This document shows, one piece after another, positions 54,815 through 63,541 of a stretch of 64,000 nucleotides of DNA. A model generated the notes under the pieces. It made no database searches. It had not been told where the DNA came from and was given only the letters and a program-made list of their open reading frames with translations. The stretch covers positions 1,860,001-1,924,000 of the forward strand of contig NZ_CP047936.1 of the NCBI RefSeq assembly GCF_014279975.1, written 5' to 3'. Each line of letters begins with the position of its first letter. The first letter of the stretch is position 1. The stretch comes from Synechococcus sp. BIOS-U3-1. GTDB lineage: Bacteria; Cyanobacteriota; Cyanobacteriia; PCC-6307; Cyanobiaceae. The position numbers and the translations under genes were made by a program.

Positions 54815-55509
54815 TAATTGCGCGCCGAGCGACTGCTATCTGCTGGGCGGCGGGAGGCTCCACCGCGCCCCTTGCCTCCACGCGTGGGCATCGGTGCGAT
54901 CACCTCGGCGGATTGGACTTGAAGCATCTGTCCCTGACGACGCACGTCGAGGCTGACGAAATGGCGCAAATGCGCAAGCTCGACATCACCACTGAGTTGC
55001 AACTTGAACGGCAAGGGCCGAAAACCATCAGCTCGTGGCTGCTGACGCACCTTGACCACAACCTCGGAAGCTTCCGGCTTGGTGTAAATGAGCTCTCCCC
55101 TAATCGAAAAGTAGTCGTCGCCTTCCGGCAACTCATCCGTGGAGACTTGTTCAGAGCCTGTCTCTGCATCTGCAGAAGACAGGGTGCTGGGCTCCCAGAT
55201 TCCAGCGATCTGTAGGTGCAACTGACCTGCTTCCCTGCATCGCGGATAAACCACCCAGAGGTGAGGCTTGTCCATGTCGAGATGACGGCGCATCAATGTG
55301 AGCATGCGGCCCAGAACAACGGCATCAAGCTCCTCACCATCTGCAGCAATCAAATGGCCACGGGTGCTCTGATCTTCAGATTCGGGCCGGAATAGTCCGC
55401 GCACGACGCCGATTGCCCGGTACTGCAGCGGCTCGGTCACCGCGGGAATGGGATGGTCGCGCATCAGTTTCAAGGGCATCCACTGGCCCATTGCAACTCT
55501 AGCCAGCAT
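54814..55509 (-). CDS. Conserved cyanobacterial hypothetical protein
   Basis: From ATG 55509 the protein has 231 residues (a TTG two codons upstream and ATG 55491 are alternatives). It is soluble with beta-rich segments (YRAIGVVRGLFRPESEDQ, HLIAADGEELDAVVLG, ELIYTKPEASEVVVKVRQQ) and a basic, Gly/Ser-rich C-terminus. No motif I can name. The stop overlaps the start of the M41-like gene by one base, so four genes run in a coupled series. Confidence 0.75.
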   Translation of the reverse strand: MLARVAMGQWMPLKLMRDHPIPAVTEPLQYRAIGVVRGLFRPESEDQSTRGHLIAADGEELDAVVLGRMLTLMRRHLDMDKPHLWVVYPRCREAGQLHLQIAGIWEPSTLSSADAETGSEQVSTDELPEGDDYFSIRGELIYTKPEASEVVVKVRQQPRADGFRPLPFKLQLSGDVELAHLRHFVSLDVRRQGQMLQVQSAEVIAPMPTRGGKGRGGASRRPADSSRSARN

Positions 55510-55550
55510 CGACAAACAGCTTCAGACTGAATGGGCATTTCCACGACACG

Positions 55551-56270
55551 GTGCCGGGCAATAGGCGTCAAACAAAGGAAACTCTGGCCAGGCTTGCCGC
55601 AGTCGCTGGTCTATGTGCAACCGCAGGCTGGATAGTGACCCACCTCTGGCCTCAGACCCATTCTGAGGCCACTCTCCAAAAACAGTCCTCCGAGATCGAA
55701 GTCTCAAGCCTGGAGATTGTCAAAAAACAGGTTCAAATGCATCCGAGCGACTGGCGCTGGGCAGTGCTCCTTGCTCGTGCACAGCATGAGCAAGGAGCTC
55801 GTGAAGCAGCCGTTCGCACATTGAGGCCTTTGCAACGCCTGCACCCCAATCGGCTTGAAGTGGTCACACTGTGGGCTCTGTTCGCTCAAGAAACCACCGA
55901 TAGCGAAGAGTCAATCAAGCATCTGAGCAAACGTTTTGAATCCCTTTCTGGTGCACGTCGGCTGAAACTGGGTTTGCTGTTGGCCGATCTGGAGCGTTTG
56001 TCCGGAAACTCAAAAGCCGCTTCCAATCACTACCGCCATTTGATCAAAGACAATCCACAACGCCCTGAACCGTTGCTGGCTTTCGCCCTTCTGAAAAGGG
56101 ATCAAGGAAAAGGTGACGATGCCATGACTCTGCTGCGCAAAGCCATGACATTGAGCAAAGACCTGGCCCCAACATGCGCTGACTTACAAACACTTGAACT
56201 GCGCTGGGCTCTGGAAGCCGCACGCAACAGGCCTGCCAGAGCAAAAGTCAAGGCTGTGAAAACTCCCTGA
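55551..56270 (+). CDS. Membrane-anchored TPR protein, unknown function
   Basis: The 239-residue protein starts at GTG 55551. A short membrane anchor (AAVAGLCATAGWIVTHLW) is followed by several tetratricopeptide-like repeats (ALLARAQHEQGAREAAV, LKLGLLLADLERLSGNSKAA, LLAFALLKRDQGKGDDAM). TPR proteins mediate protein contacts, and no more specific function is apparent. It overlaps the minus-strand secreted gene by 23 bases. Confidence 0.78.
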   Translation: MPGNRRQTKETLARLAAVAGLCATAGWIVTHLWPQTHSEATLQKQSSEIEVSSLEIVKKQVQMHPSDWRWAVLLARAQHEQGAREAAVRTLRPLQRLHPNRLEVVTLWALFAQETTDSEESIKHLSKRFESLSGARRLKLGLLLADLERLSGNSKAASNHYRHLIKDNPQRPEPLLAFALLKRDQGKGDDAMTLLRKAMTLSKDLAPTCADLQTLELRWALEAARNRPARAKVKAVKTP

Positions 56271-56544
56271 GAGCTTCATCGATGGCATCGACTGGATCGG
56301 TGGCATCGTTCATGGAAGTCGCTTGACGCAACGTCTTCATCAGCTCCATGGGGTTGGTGACATCCAGCACCGATCCTTTCTTCTTAGATTCCCCAGGAAG
56401 GGTGTTGTAGATATCACGATCTTCATTGCGCTCAAGCACATTCGGCTGTGACAGCGTGGTTTGCGCATAAGCCGCTGAGCAGACCGGAAGCAATCCGCTG
56501 AAGACAGCGATCGCAAGACCGAACGTCACGCGGAGCGATTGCAT
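56248..56544 (-). CDS. Secreted hypothetical protein
   Basis: From ATG 56544 the protein has 98 residues: signal peptide (VTFGLAIAVFSGLLPVCSAAYA) and a hydrophilic mature part with repeated acidic patches (NEDRDIYN, DPVDAIDEAL). Unknown function. A longer start at 56586 is in frame but gives a less clear signal. It diverges from xth across 62 bases. Confidence 0.7.
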   Translation of the reverse strand: MQSLRVTFGLAIAVFSGLLPVCSAAYAQTTLSQPNVLERNEDRDIYNTLPGESKKKGSVLDVTNPMELMKTLRQATSMNDATDPVDAIDEALREFSQP

Positions 56545-56606
56545 GGGATCGAATGCTTGGTTCCGGGGGATGCTAAGGGTCTCCAAACAGGTGGATCAGG
56601 GTCTCC

Positions 56607-57449
56607 GTGCAGATCGCGAGCTGGAATGTCAATTCGATTCGCACGCGTCTGGATCATGTCCTCCGCTGGTTGGAGCAGAGCGGTGTGGATCTGCTGGCCG
56701 TTCAAGAGACCAAGGTCGATGATCCGATCTTTCCACTCGAGCCTTTTCGCTCAAGGGGTTATCACGTCAGTTTCCATGGTCAGAAGTCGTACAACGGCGT
56801 CGCCCTCATCAGCCGGCATCCCCTTGAAGACGTGCGCTTGGGGTTCATGGGAGAACTGGGATCTGACCCTGAGGCTGAAGAGCTGAGTCAACAGAAAAGA
56901 GTGATCAGTGCCCTGGTGGATGGGATCCGGGTGATCAACCTCTACGTGCCCAACGGTTCCAGCCTCAAATCGGATAAGTACGACTACAAACTGAGCTGGA
57001 TCTCATGCCTCGAAAGGTATCTGCAAGCAGCTCAAACAAGGGATGAGCCACTCTGCGTTGTGGGTGATTTCAACATCGGTCCGGAAGCAAGAGACCTTCC
57101 TGACCCCGAGCGTCTCAGCGGCGGAATCATGGCTTCAGATGCCGAACGCAACGCCTTGGCTCAAGCACTTGGGGTTGATCTAAAAGATGCCTTCCGGCTA
57201 TTCGAATCAGGCAGCGGACACTGGAGCTGGTGGGATTACCGCAGCGGTGCATGGAACCGTGACAGCGGGTGGAGAATTGATCACATCTATCTCAGTTCCG
57301 ATCTGCAGGAACTCGCCCTTAGCTGCCAAATCGACAAACAGGAACGGGACCGGGAGCAACCCAGTGACCACGCCCCTGTGGTCGTTGACCTCTCTTGGGA
57401 GATTGAGGAGGAGTGCGAAGACGATTCAGAGGCCTTCAGCTCTGATTAA
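56607..57449 (+). CDS. xth: Exodeoxyribonuclease III / AP endonuclease
   Basis: This DNA repair enzyme cleaves abasic sites and 3' blocked ends. The 280-residue protein starts at GTG 56607 and has [19 protein letters not shown] (catalytic Glu), [10 protein letters not shown] (Asp, Asn) and [10 protein letters not shown] (Asp, His). The C-terminus is acidic ([15 protein letters not shown]). It is followed by a 317-base gap before hemL. Confidence 0.96.
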   Translation: MQIASWNVNSIRTRLDHVLRWLEQSGVDLLAVQETKVDDPIFPLEPFRSRGYHVSFHGQKSYNGVALISRHPLEDVRLGFMGELGSDPEAEELSQQKRVISALVDGIRVINLYVPNGSSLKSDKYDYKLSWISCLERYLQAAQTRDEPLCVVGDFNIGPEARDLPDPERLSGGIMASDAERNALAQALGVDLKDAFRLFESGSGHWSWWDYRSGAWNRDSGWRIDHIYLSSDLQELALSCQIDKQERDREQPSDHAPVVVDLSWEIEEECEDDSEAFSSD

Positions 57450-57766
57450 GCAGCGTGGTTGGGAGCAAGCTAGTCAGTGGTCCGGTAGTTCGGCCTGGAG
57501 CAAGGGTGCAACCCAATTCATGCTCGATCCGTCACAGTCTTAAACAAGCTTTCTTTGAACGTCATGGAACGCCGTACGAAGCTAGGAATCGCCTCAGATC
57601 CAGCTCAGACGCTGTTCAGAGATGGCCTGGTCAAAGTCCAAAACACGATGCCGATGCTTGTATCACAAGTTCCGGAATCTCCGCTTCGTACACAGATCAG
57701 CCGTTTTGGCACGTTCTTGGGTCAGGATGTGGCACGGTTTGCATCGGCCCTTTGGCATCCGCCCAC
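57450..57766 (+). other. 317-base region before hemL; possible short frame inside
   Basis: No tRNA or recognisable RNA was found. A plus-strand frame (57564-57770, ATG start, 68 residues) ends with a stop that overlaps the hemL GTG by four bases. Its codon pattern and protein are not convincing, so I leave it as a candidate only. Otherwise the stretch probably carries the hemL promoter. Confidence 0.3.
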
Positions 57767-59068
57767 GTGACAGCACCAAGCTTGAACACCAGTCGCTCCC
57801 AGGAGCTCTTCAGTGCCGCCCAGGCTCTGATGCCTGGTGGCGTGAGCTCCCCAGTGCGTGCATTCAAATCTGTGGGTGGCCAGCCGATCGTCTTCGATCG
57901 GGTTAAGGGCGCCTACGCCTGGGACGTTGATGACAACAAATACATCGACTACATCGGCAGTTGGGGGCCCGCAATCTGCGGTCACGCCCATCCCGAAGTC
58001 ATCAGTGCGCTTCAGGAAACGATCGAGAAGGGCACCAGCTTCGGAGCCCCCTGTGCTCTCGAGAACACGTTGGCCGAGATGGTGATCGAAGCCGTTCCCA
58101 GCGTGGAGATGGTTCGGTTCGTCAACAGCGGCACAGAAGCCTGCATGGCCGTTCTGCGTCTGATGCGCGCCTTCACAGGTCGCGACAAGGTCATCAAGTT
58201 CGAAGGTTGTTACCACGGCCATGCGGACATGTTCCTTGTGAAGGCCGGTTCTGGTGTGGCCACCCTCGGCCTGCCTGACTCACCTGGCGTTCCCCGCAGC
58301 ACCACAGCCAACACCTTGACCGCGCCATACAACGATCTAGAGGCCGTCAAGCAGCTTTTCGCAGAAAACCCTGATGCCATTTCAGGTGTCATTCTCGAGC
58401 CGATCGTCGGCAATGCCGGATTTATCCAGCCCGAGCCCGGTTTCCTTGAGGGTTTGCGTGAACTCACCAAGGAGAACGGAGCACTGCTCGTCTTTGACGA
58501 GGTGATGACAGGCTTCCGCATCAGTTATGGCGGAGCCCAGGCACATTTCGGTGTCACCCCTGATCTCACCACGATGGGCAAGGTGATCGGCGGAGGGCTT
58601 CCCGTCGGCGCCTACGGCGGCCGACGGGAAATCATGGAGATGGTTGCTCCTGCTGGCCCCATGTACCAAGCGGGCACTCTCAGCGGAAATCCCCTGGCTA
58701 TGACAGCGGGCATCAAGACACTTGAGCTTTTAAAACAGCCCGGCAGCTACGAAAAGCTCACCGCAACCACGGAGAAATTGGTGGCGGGCATCAAGGAGGC
58801 AGCGAGCTCTGCCGGCCTTCCCATCACGAGCGGAAGTGTTAGCGCCATGTTCGGGTTCTTCCTCTGCGAGGGGCCTGTACGCAACTTCGAAGAGGCGAAG
58901 GCAACCGACGCTGAACGCTTCGGCAAACTGCACCGCGCCATGTTGGAGCGAGGCGTTTACCTGGCTCCTTCAGCCTTCGAGGCCGGCTTCACTTCCCTGG
59001 CCCATTCGGACGCAGACATCGAAGCCACGATTCAGGCGTTCCGCGACAGCTTCGCTGCGATCTCCTGA
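57767..59068 (+). CDS. hemL: Glutamate-1-semialdehyde 2,1-aminomutase
   Basis: It converts glutamate-1-semialdehyde to 5-aminolevulinate, the tetrapyrrole precursor. The 433-residue protein from GTG 57767 has the family start [31 protein letters not shown], the PLP-binding FDEVMTGFR and the Schiff-base Lys in [13 protein letters not shown] longer frame to 57455 is not coding-like and should not be used. Hem genes hemC and hemH lie elsewhere in the window. Confidence 0.97.
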   Translation: MTAPSLNTSRSQELFSAAQALMPGGVSSPVRAFKSVGGQPIVFDRVKGAYAWDVDDNKYIDYIGSWGPAICGHAHPEVISALQETIEKGTSFGAPCALENTLAEMVIEAVPSVEMVRFVNSGTEACMAVLRLMRAFTGRDKVIKFEGCYHGHADMFLVKAGSGVATLGLPDSPGVPRSTTANTLTAPYNDLEAVKQLFAENPDAISGVILEPIVGNAGFIQPEPGFLEGLRELTKENGALLVFDEVMTGFRISYGGAQAHFGVTPDLTTMGKVIGGGLPVGAYGGRREIMEMVAPAGPMYQAGTLSGNPLAMTAGIKTLELLKQPGSYEKLTATTEKLVAGIKEAASSAGLPITSGSVSAMFGFFLCEGPVRNFEEAKATDAERFGKLHRAMLERGVYLAPSAFEAGFTSLAHSDADIEATIQAFRDSFAAIS

Positions 59069-59109
59069 ACTCGAATCAGGCACATACCAGCATCGGCAGG
59101 GGGAAACAA

Positions 59110-60372
59110 TTCAGAAAAGCATTGATCGGGCTGACCCTCCTGGTCTCTTCACTGCAGGGCTGTCCCAGCCGCGCAGGACCATTACAGACATGGCTGCAGC
59201 TGCCTGAATGGCTCGATCTCAGTATCGACTACATAGCAGAGCCCATGACCGGCATGACCGGTGGAATCAATCCTTCAGCAGCAAGCTGGTATCAGGCTGT
59301 GGTGCTCGACCTATCCCTGAGTAGCGGTTTCGGGAAGAGCCAGCAGCAGTGGAGTGAACTGGATCACTGGCAGGTGAATCTGCAGCTGACCAATGATGCC
59401 GGCAACCCCGATCTAAATACCGAGCTGGGATCCTCGTTCACACTGCAGACCCTGGTGAATCCAGTGGGGAGCTGGATTACCGAAGCCTCTGTCGTCAGAA
59501 ATCGCGGAGAGAGTTGGTGGCAAGCCGAGCTAGGTGTGATGTCGCTTGAGCCAGTCATGGCTGGAGAACCAGGCTTTCTGTCTGCTCCTGCCATGGGCAG
59601 TTACATCAGCTCAGTACTCAACAACACCTTGAACCTGTTAATCGCGGGAGTACCGATTAATCCCTTCGTGGCACCTGGAGTCAAACTTCAGGCCCATTCA
59701 GACTCTCTTGGCTCACTGGAATATGCCTACTTTTACCTAAACCCTCAAACCAGTATTGCGGCAAGCCTTGGGGTTGATCCAGGCGTCCCTGATGTGCAAG
59801 GCGGTGTTCAAGCTCTGCAATGGAAAACCAACCCTCTTCAATCCAGGACTGATCTCTCGACAGAGATCAGCATTCCAGAAACCGACGAGAGCGTAATCAG
59901 ACAGTTACCCCTTCCTGAAGTTCAACTTGGGAGCTATTTCTCATCAACCCGTCTCCTGGTCGACAACGCAAATGAGCTGGGAGAAGGAATCAACCGCGGC
60001 ATGTACGGCTCGGTTACCTGGCCTCTTGATGTACCAGTCGGCCTGGATAACCGAGTTTGGGCTGGTGGCACCGTCAGCCTCGATCCTTCAAACAACCCTT
60101 ACCCAACATTCATCTCAGGTGGCTGGCTGAGCCAAGGCATCATTCCTGGCCGACCACTTGATGTACTTGCTCTGGGTTTGGGTCGTACCAGTTTCAGCCC
60201 GACCATCAACCCGGGATTGAGCTACGAAGGAACAATCGAATTGAATTACTCGTTTTATGTTTCAGAAATTTTTCAGATCCAACCCGTGATGCAATGGATT
60301 ATCAATCCAGGTGGTGAGAACAAAGTTCCAGGCATCTGGGCTGGAGGCGTACAGATCAACTTAAGCCTCTAA
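59110..60372 (+). CDS. OprB-type carbohydrate porin, start codon uncertain
   Basis: The mature protein is an outer-membrane beta-barrel of the OprB family, with alternating strands (NPFVAPGVKLQAHSDSLGSLE, EVQLGSYFSSTRLLV, PVMQWIINPGGENKV) ending in aromatic IWAGGVQINLSL. The clear signal sequence (RKALIGLTLLVSSLQGC) follows a good AGGGGG ribosome site (59098-59103), but no ATG, GTG or TTG lies where needed; only TTG 59122, inside the signal, or CTG/ATC codons upstream are available. I place the start at 59110 as a guess. Confidence 0.75.
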   Translation, partial: FRKALIGLTLLVSSLQGCPSRAGPLQTWLQLPEWLDLSIDYIAEPMTGMTGGINPSAASWYQAVVLDLSLSSGFGKSQQQWSELDHWQVNLQLTNDAGNPDLNTELGSSFTLQTLVNPVGSWITEASVVRNRGESWWQAELGVMSLEPVMAGEPGFLSAPAMGSYISSVLNNTLNLLIAGVPINPFVAPGVKLQAHSDSLGSLEYAYFYLNPQTSIAASLGVDPGVPDVQGGVQALQWKTNPLQSRTDLSTEISIPETDESVIRQLPLPEVQLGSYFSSTRLLVDNANELGEGINRGMYGSVTWPLDVPVGLDNRVWAGGTVSLDPSNNPYPTFISGGWLSQGIIPGRPLDVLALGLGRTSFSPTINPGLSYEGTIELNYSFYVSEIFQIQPVMQWIINPGGENKVPGIWAGGVQINLSL

Positions 60373-60375
60373 CCC

Positions 60376-60870
60376 TCAGCGATAGTTCTCAAACTGAAGA
60401 GGTACATCAAGCTCATCTTCTTTTGAACGCAACAATTGAATCACCTGCTGAAGATCATCCTTGCTCTTGCCTGTCACTCTTAAGCTCTCTCCTTGAATAG
60501 CGACGGTTACCTTTTTGAGCTCATCACGGACGATCTTGCTCATTTTCTTAGCCAGTTCCTGACTCAGTCCTTTCTTCAATTGGACCGTCTGCTGCACACG
60601 ATTACCACCCACTGTTTCCGCAGGCTGAAAATCGAAGATCTTTAAAGACAAATCTCTCTTTGTCGCCTTAGCCCGCAGAATATCTTCAACTGCTTGAAGG
60701 GTCATGTCACTAGCAGTAGTGATCACAACAGCAGTGTCTTCGAGAGCGATCTCGGTACCGGAATCCTTGAGGTCGTAGCGCTGAGAAACGTCCCTACGAA
60801 CTTGATCAAGCGTATTCACCAACTCCTGACGGTCAAAATCAGAGACCACATCAAATGAATACGAAGCCAT
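60376..60870 (-). CDS. YajQ-family nucleotide-binding protein
   Basis: The 164-residue protein matches the YajQ/DUF520 family (SFDVVSDFDRQELVNT, RYDLKDSGTEI, VRDELKKVTVAIQGES, VTGKSKDDLQQVIQ). Some members bind cyclic di-GMP; here that is family knowledge only. It is tail to tail with the porin, three bases apart. Confidence 0.93.
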   Translation of the reverse strand: MASYSFDVVSDFDRQELVNTLDQVRRDVSQRYDLKDSGTEIALEDTAVVITTASDMTLQAVEDILRAKATKRDLSLKIFDFQPAETVGGNRVQQTVQLKKGLSQELAKKMSKIVRDELKKVTVAIQGESLRVTGKSKDDLQQVIQLLRSKEDELDVPLQFENYR

Positions 60871-60904
60871 TGAACAATCATCGATGGTTGAAGGCTAGCA
60901 ATGC

Positions 60905-61057
60905 TCATGAAGCCTCTCTCAGCAGAAGATCTGACAACGGATGAATAGTGATGACATCTTCATCTTCGATCAGCAACTCCTCACCAAACGCTGCTTCAAG
61001 ACAGGCATGACGAAGGCGAATGCTGACGACTTGGTGGTGCGGTCGGATTGATCGCAT
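60905..61057 (-). CDS. Short hypothetical protein, 50 residues
   Basis: From ATG 61057 the frame encodes a basic start and an acidic, aliphatic end (ACLEAAFGEELLIEDEDVITIHPL). Longer in-frame starts at 61111 and 61126 would overlap the MAPEG gene. It lies 34 bases before the yajQ start on the same strand. Unrecognised, and tentative. Confidence 0.4.
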   Translation of the reverse strand: MRSIRPHHQVVSIRLRHACLEAAFGEELLIEDEDVITIHPLSDLLLREAS

Positions 61058-61103
61058 CGATCGGCAGTCGATCACTATTGTTTCAACCGCGATTGCCTTA
61101 ACT

Positions 61104-61556
61104 GTGTTCATCACGGACCTTCTCACTCGGACGCCAGCTGCGCCCTACGCCTTGTCGCTCGTGTTCTCGGGAGCCGTGGTGATCGCCAGCATCATTCCAC
61201 TGGGTGCCGCCCGTTCACAGGCGGACTTCACGATGGACGATATGAAGGCTCCAAGGGCCATGTTCGACCGTCTTCCCTCCTGGGGGAAACGGGCAAGCTG
61301 GGCCCATCAAAACAGCTTCGAAGCATTTGGCCTGCATGCTCCGGCGGCACTTCTAGCCCTGATCGCCGTGCTGCAAATCGGAGAACTTCAGGGACTTGCC
61401 ATTCCCGCAGCCTTGGTCCAGCCCATGCTGCGTCTGATTTATCTGCCGGCCTATGTGGCCAACGTGCCTCCCCTGAGAGGACTGTGTTGGGCCGGCGCTC
61501 TGCTTTGCACCGGCATCCTCTATATCGAGGGAGTTAGAGCTCTACTGGTTGCCTAA
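61104..61556 (+). CDS. MAPEG-family membrane protein
   Basis: The 150-residue protein from GTG 61104 has four membrane helices and the conserved MAPEG segment MKAPRAMFDRLPSWGKRASWAHQNSFEAFGLHAPAA. MAPEG members include glutathione-using and eicosanoid enzymes; bacterial ones are mostly uncharacterised. An earlier ATG at 61020 (with a modest ribosome site) would add an extra hydrophobic segment not seen in the family. It overlaps the SPFH gene tail to tail by four bases. Confidence 0.85.
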   Translation: MFITDLLTRTPAAPYALSLVFSGAVVIASIIPLGAARSQADFTMDDMKAPRAMFDRLPSWGKRASWAHQNSFEAFGLHAPAALLALIAVLQIGELQGLAIPAALVQPMLRLIYLPAYVANVPPLRGLCWAGALLCTGILYIEGVRALLVA

Positions 61557-62467
61557 CTCTTGCCCTGTTGGAATTGCTTCAAGGCAGCCAGCAGTGATGC
61601 AGGTGACTGGGGATCCACCATCAGCACGCTGCCAGCCGGCGAGTCAGCCATGCGCTGGCCCATCGCCATCCAGTCCTCAGCCAGCATCAGCCGAACAGCC
61701 TCTTCAGCCTCCGGGCTCTCGGCAAGAGCCTTGGCCATGACGCGTGCCGCTTCGGACTTCGCCTCGGCCATCACACCTTGCTGCTTGGCCTGGCCTTCGG
61801 CCTCAAGCAGGATCGCTTCCTTTTGGGCACGAGCATCAAGGACCAGAGCCTCCGCACGACCACGCGCCTCATTCAACTGGGCTTCTTTTTCTCCTTCAGA
61901 ACGCAGAATTGCAGCGCGCTTCTCACGTTCAGCAGTCATCTGAGCCTCCATGGCCTGCTTGACTCCCGGAGAGGGATTGATATCACGCATTTCAACCCGG
62001 GTCACTTTCACTCCCCATGGATCGGTGGCCTCATCAAGCTCCCTCAGCAGAAGCTCATTCACCTCGCTGCGCGTGGTGAAGGTTTGATCCAGATCCAACT
62101 TGCCCATCTCGGCACGAATCTGGGTCAACACCAGGTTCACCATCGCTGCCTGCAGATCGTCCACGGCGTAATACGCCTGAGAATGCTCAAGCAATTGCCA
62201 ATACACCACCGCATCAACCTCGATGGAGACGTTGTCTCGGGTAATGCAGAGCTGGGGCGGAATATCCAGAACCCGTTCCTTGAGTGACTCGTGACTCACC
62301 ACACGTTCGACCACAGGAATCACGATGGAGAGCCCAGGCTGCAACTCACGGTCGAACTTGCCGAGCCGCTCGACGAGCCGCGATCGGCCACCGCTGGTGA
62401 CCTTGACACTGCCACTGCCCAAAAGTGCGATCAGGATCAATGCAGGCAGGCTCAGCAGCGCTTCCAT
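61553..62467 (-). CDS. SPFH/Band 7 (stomatin-like, paraslipin) protein
   Basis: From ATG 62467 the protein has 304 residues: one membrane helix (LPALILIALLGSGSV), the Band 7 domain (VIPVVERVVSHESLKERVLDIPPQ, DAVVYWQ, TTRSEVNELLL, VKVTRVEMRDI), a coiled-coil (EAQMTAEREKRAAILRSEGEKEA) and a C-terminal end. It scaffolds membrane complexes or regulates proteases. It diverges from the NfeD gene, its usual partner, across 60 bases. Confidence 0.93.
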   Translation of the reverse strand: MEALLSLPALILIALLGSGSVKVTSGGRSRLVERLGKFDRELQPGLSIVIPVVERVVSHESLKERVLDIPPQLCITRDNVSIEVDAVVYWQLLEHSQAYYAVDDLQAAMVNLVLTQIRAEMGKLDLDQTFTTRSEVNELLLRELDEATDPWGVKVTRVEMRDINPSPGVKQAMEAQMTAEREKRAAILRSEGEKEAQLNEARGRAEALVLDARAQKEAILLEAEGQAKQQGVMAEAKSEAARVMAKALAESPEAEEAVRLMLAEDWMAMGQRMADSPAGSVLMVDPQSPASLLAALKQFQQGKS

Positions 62468-62527
62468 GACGAAAAAGATGTCTAATGCGACGTTAGTCCC
62501 CAAAGTAAGGAGAACAAGCCACCAGAC

Positions 62528-62971
62528 ATGCCACCTCTCTGGAGTCCTTTGATCTGGTTGCTAGTGGCCGGCGTGCTGCTGGTCGTCGAACTGGTGCAAC
62601 CCAGTTTTGATGGCTTGATGTTCGCCGTCTTCGCCGGACTTGTCGTGTCGGTGCTGACAGCCTTGCTGCCCCTGCAAGTCTGGATTCAGATCATCTTGTT
62701 CAGTGTCATCACAGTGCTGGGGACGCTTTGGCTGAGCCGCTGGTCTGCCCAACGCAATCCAAGACCTGGACGTCGAAGACTGAAAGACAACACAGCCGAA
62801 GTACTGGGCACGATTGAGCCCGGAGGAGAAGGCAGGGTTCGCTGGCAGGGCCAGAGCTGGGCGGCTAGTTCACTGGATGTGGAAGCCCCCCTACAGGCTG
62901 GAGAACGCGTACTCGTGATTAGCAGAGAAGGAACCCAACTTCAGGTTCTGCCGAGCCCACCTTTGCCCTGA
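62528..62971 (+). CDS. NfeD-like membrane protein
   Basis: The 147-residue protein has four membrane helices (ending LWLSRW) and a C-terminal OB-fold domain (DNTAEVLGTIEPGGEGRVRWQGQSW). NfeD proteins pair with SPFH proteins, and here the stomatin-like gene is divergent next to it, which supports the pairing. Start is ATG at 62528. It ends four bases from the DprA-like gene. Confidence 0.9.
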   Translation: MPPLWSPLIWLLVAGVLLVVELVQPSFDGLMFAVFAGLVVSVLTALLPLQVWIQIILFSVITVLGTLWLSRWSAQRNPRPGRRRLKDNTAEVLGTIEPGGEGRVRWQGQSWAASSLDVEAPLQAGERVLVISREGTQLQVLPSPPLP

Positions 62972-62974
62972 ATG

Positions 62975-63487
62975 TCAGTCGAAAAACAGGAGGCTGACAA
63001 CCTTCCCCATATCCTCGGCACTGCGACAGCTGGCAAGAAGTGTCTCGCTGTCATGAAAAGCCAAACAAATCAGTTGATCACAACGACTGATGATGTCCTG
63101 ATTGCAGAGGCTGCTGGCCAAAGGCAGAGGCAGATCGTCGTGCTCTGGCTTCTCAATCAGATGCAAAACAGTCTCTAATTGATCACGGATCTCAGGGCCC
63201 TGACGACTCAAACTCTGCGGCAGAAGCACTGTGAGCTTCGAGGCATCAACAGCCAGAACACCTCGAATCACCGCTGCATTAACCCCCTGCGCACCTGAAG
63301 TCACGAGAGAGTGGCCCTCCTGCGCAAGCGATCGGGCGATCAGCTCAATCAGATGGATGGCGACTACAGGAACATGACGACTACCGAGGATGGCAATCCT
63401 CCGCGCTCCCTGGTCTTGGAGCAAAGCCAATTCCTGCGCAAGGGTGTCCACCCTGTCCAGTGCAGGAAGATCAAGGGATCGGCTCAA
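62975..63487 (-). CDS. DprA/Smf-like Rossmann-fold protein
   Basis: The 170-residue protein has a Rossmann-like N-terminal part (RRIAILGSRHVPVVAIHLIELIA, LVTSGAQGVNAAVIRGVLA), the phosphate-binding pattern of the DNA recombination-mediator family. It is much shorter than full DprA (about 300 residues) and lacks the DNA-binding extension, so it may be a nucleotide-binding relative rather than a competence protein. Confidence 0.8.
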   Translation of the reverse strand: MSRSLDLPALDRVDTLAQELALLQDQGARRIAILGSRHVPVVAIHLIELIARSLAQEGHSLVTSGAQGVNAAVIRGVLAVDASKLTVLLPQSLSRQGPEIRDQLETVLHLIEKPEHDDLPLPLASSLCNQDIISRCDQLICLAFHDSETLLASCRSAEDMGKVVSLLFFD

Positions 63488-63541
63488 TGACTACCTGCGA
63501 GCGTTCCTAGAAGCTAGCAGCGGTGAACCCTGTCGGGACCA

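Noticed and set aside
57455-57766. N-terminal extension of HemL in the long frame
   Set aside because: Length and sequence upstream of GTG 57767 do not resemble HemL; the family starts near this GTG.
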